Shown: piece after piece, positions 40,115 to 52,215 of the stretch
Layout of the letters: each line of letters starts with the position of its first letter
How positions within the stretch are numbered: position 1 is the stretch's first letter
Assembly (NCBI GenBank): GCA_943908405.1
Contig: CALTTE010000002.1
Span: 17,860 to 81,859 of the forward strand
Direction of reading: 5' to 3'
DNA: 64,000 bases
From: an uncultured Moraxella sp.
GTDB taxonomy: Bacteria; Pseudomonadota; Gammaproteobacteria; Pseudomonadales; Moraxellaceae
Notes under the pieces: model-generated
Told to the model about the DNA's origin: nothing
The model's database searches: none
What the model saw: only the letters and a program-made list of their open reading frames with translations
Translations under genes and position numbers: made by a program

Positions 40115-40828
40115 TCAACTTTCTTTGACAAACAAATAACCCTTACTACGTACAGTTTTAATTCGCTTGGGGTTTTCAGGGTCATCGCCAATTTTGGGAC
40201 GAATGCGAGAAATACGCACATCAATGGAACGGTCTTGCCCATCGTATTCAATCCCACGCAACCGCTCAAAAATATCCTCACGAGATAAAATCTTACCTGC
40301 ATTGGATGCCAAAAGCCACAACAAATCATATTCGGCACTGGTAAAGTCTACCAACTCATCATCAAGCGTCACCGAGCGACCGCCATTATCAATCACCAAA
40401 TTACCAAACTCCAAGCGATTTGGCACATCATCATTTGGCACAATATCAGAACGGCGTAACAATGCCCGAATTCTTGCCAATAATACTCTAGGCTGAACAG
40501 GCTTAGCCACATAATCGTCCGCCCCCATCTCAAGCCCAAGCACTTGATCCATATCATCGGTGCGAGCGGTAAGCATCAAAATGGGCTGGTGATACTGTGG
40601 ACGTACTTCACGACAAACCGTCAAACCATCTGCTCCTGGCAACATCACATCAAGCACCACCAAATCAGGTTGTTCATTAACGATACGCTCAATCGCCACG
40701 CTACCATCGGTCTCTATTGCCACCTCTAAGCCATTTTTTCTTAGATAATCTTGGGTTAAGGTAGCCAGTCGTTCATTATCCTCAACAATCAAAATACGTG
40801 GTACATCATCTTTTTCTACAGCGGTCAT
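40115..40828 (-). CDS. bfmR: Response regulator BfmR (OmpR/PhoB family)
   Basis: Transcription factor of the BfmRS system. The start MTAVEKDDVPRILIVEDNER lies at 40828 with a GAGG site upstream; 237 residues. The receiver has acidic residues near 16-17, the phosphorylated Asp60 in VVLDVMLPGADG, and Lys109 in DDYVAKP. The winged-helix part has VDFTSAEYDLLWLLASNAGK and the end IKTVRSKGYLFVKES, very close to Acinetobacter BfmR as I recall it. The upstream neighbour atpC reads the same way with no terminator visible, so readthrough is possible. Confidence 0.95.
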   Translation of the reverse strand: MTAVEKDDVPRILIVEDNERLATLTQDYLRKNGLEVAIETDGSVAIERIVNEQPDLVVLDVMLPGADGLTVCREVRPQYHQPILMLTARTDDMDQVLGLEMGADDYVAKPVQPRVLLARIRALLRRSDIVPNDDVPNRLEFGNLVIDNGGRSVTLDDELVDFTSAEYDLLWLLASNAGKILSREDIFERLRGIEYDGQDRSIDVRISRIRPKIGDDPENPKRIKTVRSKGYLFVKES

Positions 40829-40939
40829 TGTATCCTCTTTATATTTAGCTAAAGCCAAATTAACAACGTGCAATTTGACTGACCTAAAAACCTAACTAGC
40901 AAACTCAATCAAGCAACCTAAAACCATCGCTTAAACTCT

Positions 40940-41356
40940 TTAGGCTCTATTTTTATATTTTTGAATGGTCTGCAATTGTGCAACCGATTCTGCCAATGCT
41001 GCCAATGCTGCGTTTGTTTGCAATGTATCGCTTTGATTGGCAAGCATTGTCTCAGCAGCACGGCGAGCCTCAGCGATTTTTACCTCATCAAGATTGGCAG
41101 CACGTTCAGCACTATCAGCAAGCACCATTACATTTTTGGGCTGCGCCTCAAGCACACCACCTGATACATAGATTACCTCTTCTGAGTTGTCCTCTAGAAC
41201 CAACCGCAAAACACCAGGTTTTAATAGCGTAATCAGCGGCGTATGTCCTGCCAAAATCCCCAACTCACCTTCTTGACCCGCGGCAATCAACGCTTTTACT
41301 CGCCCAGTATATAACGATTCTTTGGCACTGACCACACGACATTCAAACGTTGCCAT
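40940..41356 (-). CDS. atpC: ATP synthase epsilon subunit
   Basis: Part of the F1 central stalk that inhibits ATP hydrolysis. The start MATFECRVVSAKESLYTG at 41356 gives 138 residues. The beta-sandwich domain has GELGILAGHTPLITLLKPG; the C-terminal helical hairpin starts with the region NLDEVKIAEARRAAE and ends in QTIQKYKNRA. It closes the atp operon and is separated from atpD by a hairpin. Confidence 0.97.
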   Translation of the reverse strand: MATFECRVVSAKESLYTGRVKALIAAGQEGELGILAGHTPLITLLKPGVLRLVLEDNSEEVIYVSGGVLEAQPKNVMVLADSAERAANLDEVKIAEARRAAETMLANQSDTLQTNAALAALAESVAQLQTIQKYKNRA

Positions 41357-41378
41357 AATCTCTCCCTTCAATGCAAAC

Positions 41379-41409
41379 AAGGGCGTATCTGCTTATGCAA
41401 ACGCCCCTT
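41379..41409 (-). promoter_or_regulatory. Hairpin between atpD and atpC
   Basis: On the minus strand AAGGGGCGT and ACGCCCTT pair with one bulged G around a 14-nt loop. There is no following T run, so it is not a simple terminator. Intercistronic hairpins at this place could stabilise upstream atpD mRNA or lower atpC expression. Confidence 0.5.
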
Positions 41410-41423
41410 AAAATTTCACCAAA

Positions 41424-42863
<1,440 letters not shown>

Positions 42864-42874
42864 CTAAATATTAA

Positions 42875-43753
42875 TTACGAAACAGCGGCAGCACCGCCAA
42901 CGATTTCTGAAATTTCTCTTGTAATCGCTGCTTGACGTAATTTATTATAAACTAATTGTAAATCATTGATTAAATTACCTGCATTATCAGTCGCGGCTTT
43001 CATTGCTACCATACGAGCGGATTGTTCTGAAGCAATATTTTCAATGACCGCTTGATAAACAATGGACTCAATATAACGCACCAATAAATTATCAATCAAC
43101 ACCTGTGTACTTGGCTCATAAATATAATCCCAACCGTGCGATGGCACAACCCCTGATTGGTCATCAAAACTGTTATCCGCCAATGGCACTAACTGTTCTA
43201 CCACAGGTTTTTGTGTCATTGCATTAACAAATTGATTATAAACCAAACAAATGCGATCCAGATTGCCTTTTAGGTAATCATCAAGCATTACTTGCACAGG
43301 GGTATTTATTTGTTCCAGGGCAGGGTGGTCGCCATAATCGGTAACCGCCGATACAACCTTACCGCCAAAACTTTTAAAAAAACCAACACCCTTGCCACCA
43401 ATTACCGCAAACTCAACTTGTATGCCTTGTTCTTGATAGGTTTTGACCTGCTTAGATAAGGCTTTAAATAAATTGATGTTTAATCCCCCTGCCAAACCAC
43501 GGTCAGAGGTTACTACCACAAAACCAACACGTTTCACAGGGCGGCTTAACATATAAGGGTGTTTATAGTCAGATTGGGCTTGCACCAAATTGGCAATAAT
43601 ACGTCTGACCCCATCACTATAAGGGCGACCCATCTCCATTCGCTCTTGAGCGCGACGCATTTTACTGGCTGCCACCATTTGCATAGCACGAGTAATTTTT
43701 TGTGTGCTTTTAATGCTTGTTACCTTTGCTCGTATTTCTTTTAAGCTTGCCAT
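42875..43753 (-). CDS. atpG: ATP synthase gamma subunit
   Basis: The rotating central stalk of F1. The start [20 protein letters not shown] at 43753 gives 292 residues. The N-terminal helix has [16 protein letters not shown] and the C-terminal helix has [19 protein letters not shown], then [20 protein letters not shown]. It lies between atpA and atpD. Confidence 0.97.
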   Translation of the reverse strand: MASLKEIRAKVTSIKSTQKITRAMQMVAASKMRRAQERMEMGRPYSDGVRRIIANLVQAQSDYKHPYMLSRPVKRVGFVVVTSDRGLAGGLNINLFKALSKQVKTYQEQGIQVEFAVIGGKGVGFFKSFGGKVVSAVTDYGDHPALEQINTPVQVMLDDYLKGNLDRICLVYNQFVNAMTQKPVVEQLVPLADNSFDDQSGVVPSHGWDYIYEPSTQVLIDNLLVRYIESIVYQAVIENIASEQSARMVAMKAATDNAGNLINDLQLVYNKLRQAAITREISEIVGGAAAVS

Positions 43754-43786
43754 AATAAAATCCAATTACGCTTGAGTAATTAAGCC

Positions 43787-45331
43787 TTAGTAAGAATGCG
43801 ATGCTTTAAATGCTGTAATCGCTTGGTGTAGCTGATTAGCAATATCATCATTATAATTGGCCGTATCATCAATATGTTGCATCAAAGCTGTATGTTCGGT
43901 TTTAAGATAACGCAACAGTGCTTCTTCAAACGCTCCGATTTTTTCTACCGCCACGTCCGCCAAAAAGCCTTCATTGGACGCATAAATCACCGCTGCCTGT
44001 TCTGCCACTGACATTGGATTATACTGCTTTTGTTTCATCAGTTCAGTAACCCGTTCGCCGTGGTCAAGTTGTTGTTTGGTTGCATCATCTAGGTCAGAAG
44101 CAAATTGAGCAAACGCCGCCAATTCACGGTACTGTGCTAGTGCCGTACGAATACCCCCTGACAGTTTTTTGATGATTTTAGTTTGGGCTGCCCCACCCAC
44201 ACGAGACACAGAAATACCTGCGTTTACCGCTGGGCGAATCCCTGAGTTAAATAAATTAGATTCTAAGAAAATCTGACCATCAGTAATAGAAATTACATTG
44301 GTTGGTACAAATGCCGATACGTCGCCCGCTTGGGTTTCAATAATCGGCAGTGCTGTCAAAGACCCTGTTTTGCCTTTAACCTCACCATTCGTAAATTTTT
44401 CCACATAGTCAGCATTAACACGAGAAGCACGTTCTAACAAGCGTGAATGCAAATAAAACACATCGCCAGGATACGCCTCACGCCCTGGTGGACGGCGAAG
44501 CAAAAGCGAGATTTGACGGTAAGCAACAGCTTGTTTGGACAAGTCATCATACACAATCAACGCATCTTCACCACGGTCACGGAAATACTCGCCCATTGTA
44601 CAACCTGAATAAGGAGCAATGTATTGCAAAGCGGCAGGTTCAGATGCCGATGCCACAACCACCGTGGTATAAGCCAATGCCCCTGTTTCTTCTAATTTAC
44701 GCACCACATTAGCGATTGTTGAGCGTTTTTGACCAATTGCAACATAAATACATTTAATGCCAGAATTTTTCTGAGCAATGATGGCATCAATCGCCAAAGC
44801 CGTTTTACCTGTTTGACGGTCACCAATAATCAACTCACGCTGACCACGCCCAATTGGAATCATTGTATCAACGGCTTTATAACCTGTCATTACAGGCTCA
44901 TCGACCGATTGACGGGCAATAACCCCTGGTGCAATCTTTTCAACTTTATCGGTCATTTGAGCGTTAATCGCCCCTTTGCCGTCAATAGGATTACCCAACG
45001 CATCGACCACACGACCCAACAGCTCACGCCCTACAGGTACTTCCAAAATACGCCCTGTACAAAACGCTTTTTGCCCTTCTTGTAGCGATAAGTAATCACC
45101 CAAAACAACCGCACCAACTGAGTCTTTTTCTAGGTTTAATGCCATACCATAGACACCGCCTTCAAACTCAATCATCTCGCCATACATCGCCTCTTCTAGA
45201 CCATGAATTTGTACGATACCATCAGAAACACGAACAATCACCCCTTCGTTTTTTGCATTGGCACTAATATCAAGGTCTTCAATACGTTGTTTGATTAGAT
45301 TACTAATTTCAGCCGAACTCAATTGTTGCAT
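43787..45331 (-). CDS. atpA: ATP synthase alpha subunit
   Basis: Regulatory nucleotide-binding subunit of F1. The 514-residue product starts [17 protein letters not shown]. The P-loop is GDRQTGKTA near residue 170, followed by CIYVAIGQK and the conserved arginine in [10 protein letters not shown] that reaches into the beta active site. It follows atpH by 22 bp. Confidence 0.98.
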   Translation of the reverse strand: MQQLSSAEISNLIKQRIEDLDISANAKNEGVIVRVSDGIVQIHGLEEAMYGEMIEFEGGVYGMALNLEKDSVGAVVLGDYLSLQEGQKAFCTGRILEVPVGRELLGRVVDALGNPIDGKGAINAQMTDKVEKIAPGVIARQSVDEPVMTGYKAVDTMIPIGRGQRELIIGDRQTGKTALAIDAIIAQKNSGIKCIYVAIGQKRSTIANVVRKLEETGALAYTTVVVASASEPAALQYIAPYSGCTMGEYFRDRGEDALIVYDDLSKQAVAYRQISLLLRRPPGREAYPGDVFYLHSRLLERASRVNADYVEKFTNGEVKGKTGSLTALPIIETQAGDVSAFVPTNVISITDGQIFLESNLFNSGIRPAVNAGISVSRVGGAAQTKIIKKLSGGIRTALAQYRELAAFAQFASDLDDATKQQLDHGERVTELMKQKQYNPMSVAEQAAVIYASNEGFLADVAVEKIGAFEEALLRYLKTEHTALMQHIDDTANYNDDIANQLHQAITAFKASHSY

Positions 45332-45353
45332 TGCCTTATCCTTAAACTTTTGC

Positions 45354-45983
45354 TTACGCTGTAAGCTGTGTCTTTAATTGTGTTAATTTACCACGCACAG
45401 AGCCATCAGTGAATTTATCGCCAACTTTAATGGTAATGCCACCAATCAGGCTTGTATCAACCGTTTCGTGCAAAATCACCACGGCATTTTCACGCATCGC
45501 CAAACTTTGTTGCAAAAGCTGCTTTTCTTCATCACTCAGCGGATATGCCGATGTAACATAAGCGTCAACCTGCTTGAGTGCATAAGATTTCAAAACAGCA
45601 AATTGTTGTTCAATGGCTGGTAATAATGCCAAACGGTCATTTTGTGCCAACTGTAAAACAAAATTTTGTAACGCCTGCGGTAGTGTAAATCCTTTGTGGA
45701 CTTGTGAAACTAATTCTTCAACATCAATACCTGCCGACCGTGCCGAATCCAATGCCTGTTGAATGGGCGACTCAATCTGACTGGCACACAACTGGATTAA
45801 TAGCTCTGCTTTTTGGGCACTGCTTACGTTTGGATTTTTGAGCAATGCTGCAAAATCATCATTAGCCACAATACGACTGGTCAATGACAAAAATTTTTCC
45901 CACTCAAGCAAAGCATTATTTTGCTTAGCATAGTCAAATGCCGCTTTGGCATAAGGTCGTGCTAGACTTGTCAATTCCGCCAT
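45354..45983 (-). CDS. atpH: ATP synthase delta subunit, with an extra segment
   Basis: Part of the peripheral stalk that links F1 to the b subunits. The family start ([15 protein letters not shown]) and the end ([23 protein letters not shown]) are clear. At 209 residues it is about 30 longer than the usual 178: a segment at about residues 70-100 ([20 protein letters not shown] and what follows) interrupts the point where most homologues run directly from the second helix into [17 protein letters not shown]. The insertion is in frame and not low complexity. Confidence 0.94.
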   Translation of the reverse strand: MAELTSLARPYAKAAFDYAKQNNALLEWEKFLSLTSRIVANDDFAALLKNPNVSSAQKAELLIQLCASQIESPIQQALDSARSAGIDVEELVSQVHKGFTLPQALQNFVLQLAQNDRLALLPAIEQQFAVLKSYALKQVDAYVTSAYPLSDEEKQLLQQSLAMRENAVVILHETVDTSLIGGITIKVGDKFTDGSVRGKLTQLKTQLTA

Positions 45984-45992
45984 AATGCCCTC

Positions 45993-46469
45993 TTAGGTCG
46001 CTTTTAGCTTATTTGCCAATTCAAGCAACATTTGCTCGTGCTTTTGCTTATCTACACTGTCTTGCAGAATTTTTTCGGCCCCAAGCACAGCAAGCGTTGC
46101 AAGCTCTTGTTTTAGTGCTTCACGAGCTTTGATAAACTCTGACTCTCTTTCTGTATGAGCTTGCGTGATAATCCGCTCACGCTCAAGCTGGGCTTGAAGC
46201 TTGGCTTCTTCCACCATTTGTGTTGCCGTTTTATTGGCTCTATCAATAATAGCAGCCGCTTCAAGCTTAGCGCCAGCAAGCTGTTCTTCTATTTTTGTCT
46301 CTGCGGATGCCAAATCAGAACGAGCCTGTTCAGCGGCGTTTAACCCTTGTTCAATTTTACGTTGGCGTTCATTGATTGCCCCAATTAAGGGTGGCCATAC
46401 AAATTTCATTGTAAAAACAATAAATATGGCAAAGGCAATCATTTGACCAATGATGGTTAAATTAATCAT
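45993..46469 (-). CDS. atpF: ATP synthase subunit b
   Basis: Membrane-anchored peripheral stalk. The 158-residue product has an N-terminal transmembrane helix ([20 protein letters not shown]) and then a long charged coiled coil ([18 protein letters not shown]). Length and WPPLIGAI motif agree with the family. It lies 56 bp after atpE. Confidence 0.96.
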   Translation of the reverse strand: MINLTIIGQMIAFAIFIVFTMKFVWPPLIGAINERQRKIEQGLNAAEQARSDLASAETKIEEQLAGAKLEAAAIIDRANKTATQMVEEAKLQAQLERERIITQAHTERESEFIKAREALKQELATLAVLGAEKILQDSVDKQKHEQMLLELANKLKAT

Positions 46470-46525
46470 CTCTCACCTCGTTGTTGAGTTGAAAAGGCCA
46501 CAAGTAAACCCACTTGTCGCCTTAA

Positions 46526-46795
<270 letters not shown>

Positions 46796-46819
46796 TTAAG
46801 AAAAAGTTAAAAGTTAAAA

Positions 46820-48040
<1,221 letters not shown>

Positions 48041-48475
48041 CTATGTTAATCGCAATGAAAACAACAAAAACCAATACCAAACATACATCAGCACAAAACC
48101 GCCAAATACCATCACCGGCAACAAAGCAATCGGTAAGACAAAAACCGCAGCAAAGCCTGTCGTTGCCACCAACCATTTGACCAGCATTGCAAGCGACATA
48201 TCGGTTAAGGCTTGGTTTGGGGTGCAATATTTGAGACTATGGCGATAACTTAAATAAATAAAAACACATTGGGTTAAAAATCCAATCAATGCCCCTGCCA
48301 ACAGCCCTCGTGCCAATTTTTGCTCAAATCCCATCATCACATCAAGCCCCAAAGCAACCATCGTAAGCACAAACAACCCCCAAAGCAAGGGCTTAAACAA
48401 AGCAAACGTTGCAGGGCGATTGCTTGACGGGTTAGGCTTGGTTAATGGAGATTTAAACAAAGCAGGCTTGGTCAT
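48041..48475 (-). CDS. atpI: ATP synthase subunit I
   Basis: AtpI is a small membrane protein encoded at the head of atp operons and thought to aid c-ring assembly. I choose the ATG at 48475 (MTKPALFKSP), which gives 144 residues. Four hydrophobic segments are visible; ARGLLAGALIGFLTQCVFIYLS and MLVKWLVATTGFAAVFV resemble the family. An AAGCAGGC-rich basic N-terminus precedes them. The sequence is weakly conserved, so position in the operon is the main argument. Confidence 0.82.
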   Translation of the reverse strand: MTKPALFKSPLTKPNPSSNRPATFALFKPLLWGLFVLTMVALGLDVMMGFEQKLARGLLAGALIGFLTQCVFIYLSYRHSLKYCTPNQALTDMSLAMLVKWLVATTGFAAVFVLPIALLPVMVFGGFVLMYVWYWFLLFSLRLT

Positions 48476-48963
48476 TGATAACCCCAAACATCAATCATTA
48501 AATAGTAACATTTAAATAGTAACATTAAAACTACACAGCTAAATAACACAGCACAAAGTCAATTTAAACAATAAAAACAACTCAATCAAAGACCCAATAA
48601 CCTTTTTATTATACCCAATAACCTTTTATAAAGGCTTAAATTACAAAGGCTTAAATCAAAAACAGCAAAATTGTACCCATTTCATTGCTAATTGGCAAGC
48701 GTTTTACGGTCTTGTGTCTGTTTGGCTTTTTGTTTATTGGCGGATTGTTGGTTGTCATCAGGTTTTGTTACCATCATATTTTATCAGTCATCAAGCGGAC
48801 AGTCCATCAAGCATCATCAAAAAATGATTGCAATCAGCTATTTAAGTAAGCCGACCAGCTAAGCCAGCCAACACAGGTATTTTGACCATTTGCTTTTGGA
48901 CTAAGCTAAATTAGCCAAATCTAAGCACAACAAACCTGCAACAATCAAAAACCAAACAATCAA
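48476..48963. other. Spacer between atpI and znuA
   Basis: 488 bp. On the minus strand a TATAAT at 48613-48608 may start the atp operon, with no clear -35. Three nearby tandem duplications occur: CCCAATAACCTTTT copies at 48593-48627, AAAGGCTTAAAT copies at 48630-48656, and TTAAATAGTAACAT copies at 48498-48525. A 29-codon frame at 48777-48688 was considered and not accepted. znuA ends just to the right, with no terminator hairpin seen. Confidence 0.5.
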
Positions 48964-49920
48964 TTAGCCTGATGTACACGCCACAAATTCTTCTGCCAAT
49001 CCTTGCCACGCACTCAAAAAATCATCGCTATCGCTCATATCCTCTTGGCGTACCAATGTTTTTATGGGAGCTAGATGGCGTTTTATGCCGTCTGATACCG
49101 GTAGCTGCGATGCTAGGCACATTGTTGGCTTGGGGCGTGTTTCTTGAAGCACCTTAAAGCGAGACACCTTAGGCGATAGATGATGGTCTGGGGTCAATGC
49201 TCCTGCAAATTTTAATGACAACGCCCCCTCAATGTACTGAAAAGCATCGTGATACGCCCAATAAGGCGTGCTTGGCTTACTTTTGTATTGAGTGCTTAGT
49301 TTGTCCATTTTTTGATAAAATTGCTTGGCGTTTTGTTCATAAAATGCTTTATTTTCAGGGTGGGCGGTGCTATGAATGCTGGTCAATGCCGCCACAATCG
49401 CTTTGGCGTTGTTGGGGTCAAGCCAAATATGAGGGTCAAAACTGCCTACAATCACCTTGCCATCAACATCACGCAAGGGTTTTTTGTGAAAACTTTTAAA
49501 ATCAAATAAGGTGATGGCGTTGGGGGAGTTTTCTAGCGTATTGACCAAATTTTGCTCAAGCTCACGCCCAAACCACACCACAAATTGGCTGTCTTTGACT
49601 TGTTTTAGCTTGGCAGGCGATAAGCTGCCGTGATGACCCACATCACCTGCTCGCAACAAAACATCCGCATCGTTTTTGCCTTGAGTAACCGCTTGACTAA
49701 GCAAATATAGCGGATAATTGCTCACGCTAACCTCGCCTGCGTTAGCAGGGTTAAGTGTCAAAGTCAATGCCAATAACGACCCAGCCAAAACTTGAGTTTT
49801 ACACAAGGCTTGAGTTTTAAAAGATTTGTCTTTGGGCTGGCATTTTAACCTTTTGGTGTATAAAGATTTAAAATGCCAAAATTTTGATGTAAAAATTGGT
49901 GTAAAAAATTGAATGGTCAT
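48964..49920 (-). CDS. znuA: Zinc ABC transporter substrate-binding protein
   Basis: Periplasmic zinc-binding protein feeding ZnuBC. The 318-residue product has the cluster 9 family motifs: GDVGHHGSL, FDPHIWLDPNNAKAI with a zinc-ligand His, YWAYHDAFQYIE and LTPDHHLSP. The start has TAAGG upstream, but the presequence is unusually long: about 45 mostly basic residues precede the hydrophobic ALTLTLNPANA signal core. The charged loop rich in His and Asp found in E. coli is missing. Confidence 0.92.
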   Translation of the reverse strand: MTIQFFTPIFTSKFWHFKSLYTKRLKCQPKDKSFKTQALCKTQVLAGSLLALTLTLNPANAGEVSVSNYPLYLLSQAVTQGKNDADVLLRAGDVGHHGSLSPAKLKQVKDSQFVVWFGRELEQNLVNTLENSPNAITLFDFKSFHKKPLRDVDGKVIVGSFDPHIWLDPNNAKAIVAALTSIHSTAHPENKAFYEQNAKQFYQKMDKLSTQYKSKPSTPYWAYHDAFQYIEGALSLKFAGALTPDHHLSPKVSRFKVLQETRPKPTMCLASQLPVSDGIKRHLAPIKTLVRQEDMSDSDDFLSAWQGLAEEFVACTSG

Positions 49921-49951
49921 CGCATTACCTTACTTGTTAGTTTTGTTGGTT

Positions 49952-49968
49952 ATGTTATACTATATCAT
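49952..49968. promoter_or_regulatory. Zur-type operator between znuA and zur
   Basis: A 17-bp near-perfect palindrome, ATGTTATA-C-TATATCAT, with one mismatched pair. It resembles the Zur consensus of gammaproteobacteria (GTTATA-n-TATAAC core). It lies midway in the 137-bp divergent spacer, 32 bp before znuA and 90 bp before zur, where it could control both transcripts. Confidence 0.8.
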
Positions 49969-50057
49969 CAACCAATTAACAAGCCCAAAAAACAATAAGC
50001 CCCAAAAAAACAACAAAGCACAAAACCCCCACCCATTAGCCATTAAAGCCAACAATT

Positions 50058-50621
50058 ATGACCCAATGTACCGACAATTCTAGCACCGACCATCTTGGTA
50101 CTCATCATTGCCACGTTTATCATCATACCAGCATTGACCAGCGTATTGATGATGCCAAACGTCATTGCCAAAAACAAGGGGGCAGATTTACGCCCCTGCG
50201 TGAACGTGTGTATCGGCTGATTTTGACGGCAGGTAAACCGCTCGGTGCCTATGATTTAATCAGTGCTTTACAACAACTATGTGCCACTGACACACGCACC
50301 AGCAACAAAACAACCAATAAAAAAACAGATGCCAACCGCACCATCGCCCCACCCACCATATATCGCTCGCTGGATTTTTTGTTGCAACACGGGCTCATCC
50401 ATCAATTAAATTCCATCAGTAGCTATGTGCCTTGTTGCCACCCTCGTCAATCGCACACGGCGGCGTTTTTGATTTGCACGCACTGCAAACGTGTACAAGA
50501 ATTAAGCGACCCACCTGTTAATGAACTGATCCGCCACAGCCAAGCTAAGTTTCATTTTTTGGTACAAAAAAGTATGCTTGAACTATCGGGGGTGTGTAAT
50601 GACTGCCAAGCCTCTGCTTAG
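50058..50621 (+). CDS. zur: Zinc uptake regulator (Fur family)
   Basis: Zinc-sensing repressor of zinc uptake. The 187-residue product has the DNA-binding wing with FTPLRERVYRLILTAGKP and the RSLDFLLQHGLIHQL segment, then structural zinc pairs CTHCKRV and CNDC near the C-terminus, which favours Zur over Fur. The regulatory histidines lie in SHTAAFLI. Its first gene position in zur-znuC-znuB gives autoregulation through the operator. Confidence 0.9.
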   Translation: MTQCTDNSSTDHLGTHHCHVYHHTSIDQRIDDAKRHCQKQGGRFTPLRERVYRLILTAGKPLGAYDLISALQQLCATDTRTSNKTTNKKTDANRTIAPPTIYRSLDFLLQHGLIHQLNSISSYVPCCHPRQSHTAAFLICTHCKRVQELSDPPVNELIRHSQAKFHFLVQKSMLELSGVCNDCQASA

Positions 50622-51417
50622 TCTTCATCAAATCGGCTATAGCGTACAAGGCGTACCGCTGGTTATGGGCATTGATTTGGCCATTTATCCCAATGACGTC
50701 ATCACCTTAATCGGTCCTAATGGGGCAGGCAAATCTACCTTGGTTAAGCTGATTTTGGGTTTATTACCGCCGACCACAGGCACAATAACCAGTCAAAAAC
50801 CAATCATAGGTTATGTGCCACAAAAATTTACCCTGCCTGCCATTTTGCCATTACAGGTTAAAGATTTGCTTGCCCAAGCCTTGCCCCATCGGCTAAGCCA
50901 AGAACAACAACGCCAAGTGTATGACAATTTGACCTTATCGCCTTTATTAACCAAGCAAGTGGCAAGTTTATCAGGCGGTGAGCTGCAACGAGTACTGCTT
51001 GCTAAGGCCTTATTGGATAAGCCTGAGCTCTTGGTATTAGATGAGCCAATGCAAGGACTTGACCCTGAAGCCCAGACCCTGCTGTACCAGCTTATTGATA
51101 GCTTACCTGATTTTTTACGCTGTGCTATGCTCATTGTTTCGCACGATTTGCATTGGGTGATGACAGGAACCAAGCACGTTATTTGTCTTAACAAGCATAT
51201 TTGTTGTCAAGGCACGCCAAGCGACATCACCTATTTGCCAGCATTTACCGCTTTGTTTGGCAATACCCCATTTGGCAAAAGCTCGCTTGATAAGTTGCCA
51301 AAATCTCAAACCCCCAAGGCAACAACCCCTGATTTTACCACCACCAAAGCCAAACAATCGCCCTATTTTCACCACCACGACCACTGCTCCCACCCCATCA
51401 CCAAGGATGGGCAATGA
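50599..51417 (+). CDS. znuC: Zinc ABC transporter ATP-binding protein with histidine-rich tail
   Basis: ATPase of the ZnuABC importer. The ATG at 50599 overlaps the zur end by 23 bp. The product is 272 residues. Walker A is GPNGAGKST near residue 37, the signature is LSGGELQRV and Walker B is LLVLDEPM, with an H-loop in IVSHDLHW. The last 25 residues include SPYFHHHDHCSHP, a cluster of four or more histidines with a cysteine, which could bind zinc. The family usually lacks this exact tail. Confidence 0.93.
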   Translation: MTAKPLLSLHQIGYSVQGVPLVMGIDLAIYPNDVITLIGPNGAGKSTLVKLILGLLPPTTGTITSQKPIIGYVPQKFTLPAILPLQVKDLLAQALPHRLSQEQQRQVYDNLTLSPLLTKQVASLSGGELQRVLLAKALLDKPELLVLDEPMQGLDPEAQTLLYQLIDSLPDFLRCAMLIVSHDLHWVMTGTKHVICLNKHICCQGTPSDITYLPAFTALFGNTPFGKSSLDKLPKSQTPKATTPDFTTTKAKQSPYFHHHDHCSHPITKDGQ

Positions 51418-52211
51418 GCTGGTTTGCCCTTGTTGCACCTGCGTGGCTGGCTGGCAGTTTACTTGTGTTACTGTCTGCCCCCTTGGGCTGTTTGGTGCTG
51501 TGGCGACGAATGGCGTTTTTTTCAGATACCTTGGCTCACGGGGCATTGCTTGGGGTAGCACTGGCAACGTGGCTTAAATTACCTGCCGATTTTGGTATGC
51601 TAACCATTAGCACGGTTGTGGTGCTGGCACTGAGCGTATTAGAAGACAAACGCTTACCTAATGACGCTTTATTGGCGGCGGTGGCCTCGTCCTTTTTGTG
51701 CTTGGGGCTACTAATGCTAACCCAGCTCACCCAGCAACAAGCCAATGTTTTGGGCTTTTTGTTTGGTAGCTTGCTTGAAATTACTTGGGTGGATTTACCC
51801 CGCCTAAGCCTAATGATTGGACTTGGGCTTGTGATTTTAATCACACTTTGGCAAAAACAATTAAAACTTGCCACCTCAAGCGAGCTTGCCAGCATTCAAG
51901 GCATCAACCCCGCACATCAACGCTTGTTTTTTATGGGATTACTGGCGGGGTTTTGCACCGTGGCACTGCAAGCAGTAGGTAGCTTGCTGATTAGTGGGCT
52001 ATTGATTTTACCTGCATTGAGTGCCAGACTTTTTGCCAGCTCACCCAAAACAATGGCACTGATTGCCATCTTTATTGGGCAGTTGGGCGTTACGGTGGGA
52101 CTTTGGGGCAGTGTTTGGCTAGATATTCAAACTGGGCTTGCCATTGTTTTGGTATTGGCGGGGGTGTTTTTTATGAGTTTTATTGTCAAAAAACGTCTGC
52201 CAAAAAGTTAA
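51414..52211 (+). CDS. znuB: Zinc ABC transporter permease
   Basis: Membrane subunit of ZnuABC. The 265-residue hydrophobic protein has about seven to eight transmembrane segments and the family motifs AFFSDTLAHGALLGVAL (near residue 37), DAGFL-like region absent, LLISGLLILPALSARLFA. It begins MSWFALVAPAWLAGSLL and overlaps znuC by 4 bp, so it is coupled to it. Confidence 0.93.
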   Translation: MSWFALVAPAWLAGSLLVLLSAPLGCLVLWRRMAFFSDTLAHGALLGVALATWLKLPADFGMLTISTVVVLALSVLEDKRLPNDALLAAVASSFLCLGLLMLTQLTQQQANVLGFLFGSLLEITWVDLPRLSLMIGLGLVILITLWQKQLKLATSSELASIQGINPAHQRLFFMGLLAGFCTVALQAVGSLLISGLLILPALSARLFASSPKTMALIAIFIGQLGVTVGLWGSVWLDIQTGLAIVLVLAGVFFMSFIVKKRLPKS

Positions 52212-52215
52212 TGCA

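Noticed and set aside
48688..48777. 29-codon minus-strand frame (MMVTKPDDNQQSANKQ and more)
   Set aside because: No ribosome-binding site and no known family; too short to separate from chance in an AT-rich spacer.
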